Shown here: piece by piece, positions 62,280 to 64,000 of the stretch
How the letters are laid out: every line of letters starts with the position of its first letter
Position numbering within the stretch: position 1 is the stretch's first letter
Source: Flaccisagitta enflata
Lineage: Eukaryota > Chaetognatha > Sagittoidea > Aphragmophora
DNA: 64,000 nt
Reading direction: 5' to 3'
Assembly (NCBI GenBank): GCA_965153355.1
Contig: OZ231128.1
Span: 30,814,001-30,878,000, forward strand
Notes under the pieces: generated by a model
What the model was told of the DNA's origin: nothing
Database searches by the model: none
Seen by the model: only the letters and a program-made list of their open reading frames with translations
Program-made: the position numbers and the translations under genes

Positions 62280-62464
62280 TGGACTAGCGACTCTATAAGA
62301 GGCTATGTCCGTCCGTCCGTCCGTCCGTCCGTCCGTCCGTCCGCCCGTCCGTCCGTCCGTCCGTCCGTCCGTTGGTAATGATAGAGTTGGAAAGTGCGAA
62401 AACGCGCATTTCTGCCCCTGCCCACCCGTCCGCGACTGGTACTGGCCGTGTATCCGGCCTTGTT
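62280..62464 (+). mobile_element. (GTCY)n element, subtype b
   Basis: GGACTAGCGACTCTATAAGAG, then about 16 CCGT units, then CCCCTGCCCACCCGTCCGC and GGCCGTGTATCCGGCCTTG. The T-run and first arm of the palindrome are degraded. Confidence 0.72.
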
Positions 62465-62786
62465 CTCTTTTCTTTTTTTGAGGGGGCGGGAAGGGGGGAA
62501 GACTTTGTCATATAATAGCAAAACAATATATCCAATTGACGCAAAAATTAAGGAAACTAAATAAAATACTAATGAATAGAAGACATCTCTGTAATTTTGG
62601 CGATCACATAAAAGAAAAATTGTCACCTGCAGAGGTTGCAGCTGTATTTCTCTTTAAAAAAATCCTCTCCTAACTCTCAATTTAGTTGGTCCCAGTAATC
62701 TTTTCAGGGGTCAATAATTTATTTGATAATTACAGCAACTGCAAATAATTGTAAAATTTGAGGCAGGTGATGGTTTAACCAACAAA

Positions 62787-62936
62787 AACAAGGCCGGATA
62801 CACGGCAATCCACGGACGGTTGGGCAGGAGCAGTAATGCGAAAATCGCACGCAATTCAGAAATGTTACCGACCTACCGACCGACGGACGAACCGACCGAC
62901 ACGGCAAGGTGTAGAGTCGCGTGTCCGCGACTAAAA
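62787..62936 (-). mobile_element. (GTCY)n element, short subtype
   Basis: AACAAGGCCGGATACACGGC ... GGGCAGGAGCAGTAATGC ... ACCGACCGACGGACG ... GAGTCGCGTGTCCGCGACT followed by AAAAA. Confidence 0.72.
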
Positions 62937-63209
62937 ATGCCGACCTCCGATAACAAAAAAATCTTTAAAAATGTACATCCGATTAAAGATATTTTGAATT
63001 ATTGCTATTCTTCTTTGGTGGGGACGAGGGGATCCACCAAATCAAAATTAAAACAATGATCAGGCTTGTCTGACTGATATTCCAGCCTTTCATCACCCGA
63101 AAGGGTGTCATCAATACAAAGAAGCGTGTTAGTACATATCATAATTTTAAAATAATAATGTATGGAAGACCGTTTGACAAAAAAATTATGTGAAATGCTA
63201 TAATGTGAA

Positions 63210-63210
63210 T

Positions 63211-63294
<84 letters not shown>

Positions 63295-63390
63295 GTGATG
63301 ATGATAATGATGATGATGATGGTGATGATGATAATGATAGTGATGATGATGATGAGGGTGATAATGAGTATGATGATGATAACGATGGAT
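63210..63390. repeat. (GAT)n microsatellite
   Basis: About 28 pure GAT units, then GAT with GGT and AAT interruptions. Confidence 0.95.
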
Positions 63391-63814
63391 CACTCGCAAA
63401 AACATAAAAACTAAAATTTACAAGAATGGTTGACCTAAGTGGCTGTGCCGATTTTTTTGCTAAGCAAAGTTCAACGACCGTGGAGGAATCAATCTACATT
63501 TGAATTTAGGTCCAAGGCCCTTTGACAAGCTCGCATTACATATGATAAGATGTCATATATCAATCACACTTTTTTCACAATTAACCATGCCAAAATAAAA
63601 AATGGCACACTCATCTGTACATGCAAATTTAATCGCTCTCTTTGAAATAAACTATAGAAAATCAGTGACCGTTAGAAAGATATTCAAAAGTTCTTTAAAA
63701 CTAGACCAAGCAGAATATTGTGAGTTTTTCTGTTTAAAAATGACAATTGAATGAAGTTGATTACTCTGCTTTTGCCAAAGTAGATCATTCAATCATCAAA
63801 ATTGTCCTCGTTTT

Positions 63815-63997
63815 TAATTGCGGACACGCAACTCTATAAGAGGCTTTGTCCATCCGTCCGTCGGTTGGTCGGTCCGTCGGTCCGTCGGTCCGTCGGTCCG
63901 TCGGTCCGTCACGCTCGAGTTGAAAAGTGGGAAAACGCGTATTTCCGCCCCTGCCCACCCGTCCGCAACTGATGGCCGTATATCCGGCCTTGTTCTT
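63815..63997 (+). mobile_element. (GTCY)n element at the window end
   Basis: ATTGCGGACACGCAACTCTA ... (GGTCCGTC)n ... CCCCTGCCCACCCGTCCGC ... GGCCGTATATCCGGCCTTG. Confidence 0.72.
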
Positions 63998-64000
63998 TGT

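Overview
The window is nuclear DNA from a eukaryote, most likely an invertebrate animal. Coding sequence is split into short exons with GT-AG introns. Introns and flanks are AT-rich and loaded with dinucleotide to pentanucleotide microsatellites, minisatellites and short non-autonomous transposons. There is no operon-like packing, and I see no rRNA, tRNA or CRISPR. I cannot name the species from sequence alone.

One gene can be reconstructed with confidence. It is a plus-strand, 22-coding-exon gene from about 22,453 to 46,685 encoding about 1,045 residues. All 21 exon junctions join in phase, every intron is GT-AG, and the total coding length is a multiple of three. The N-terminal third is low-complexity (basic, then acidic and glycine-rich). 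The middle is an unrecognised conserved-looking region. The C-terminal 430 residues hold nine ribonuclease-inhibitor-type leucine-rich repeats and a tail that matches the LRRC74 family (LRRC74A/B) as I know it.

Layout. 1-22 kb: no supported gene; foldback MITEs, minisatellite-bearing foldback elements and long microsatellites. 22.4-46.7 kb: the LRRC74-like gene, whose introns are largely made of transposon copies and simple repeats. 46.7-64 kb: 3' flank, mostly AT-rich sequence with simple-repeat tracts, more transposon copies and two weak open stretches.

At least ten recurrent repeat families can be defined inside the window by comparing copies. They include a (GTCY)n-containing family resembling DINE-1/mini-me/pearl helentron-associated elements (about 20 copies), a Mutator-like MITE with 9-bp target duplications (3 copies), several Tc1/mariner-like MITEs with TA duplications, a family with 7-bp duplications (3 copies), and foldback elements whose cores are kilobase-scale minisatellites. 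Nested insertions give a relative chronology, and two filled/empty-site pairs fix the insertion target of the (GTCY)n family.
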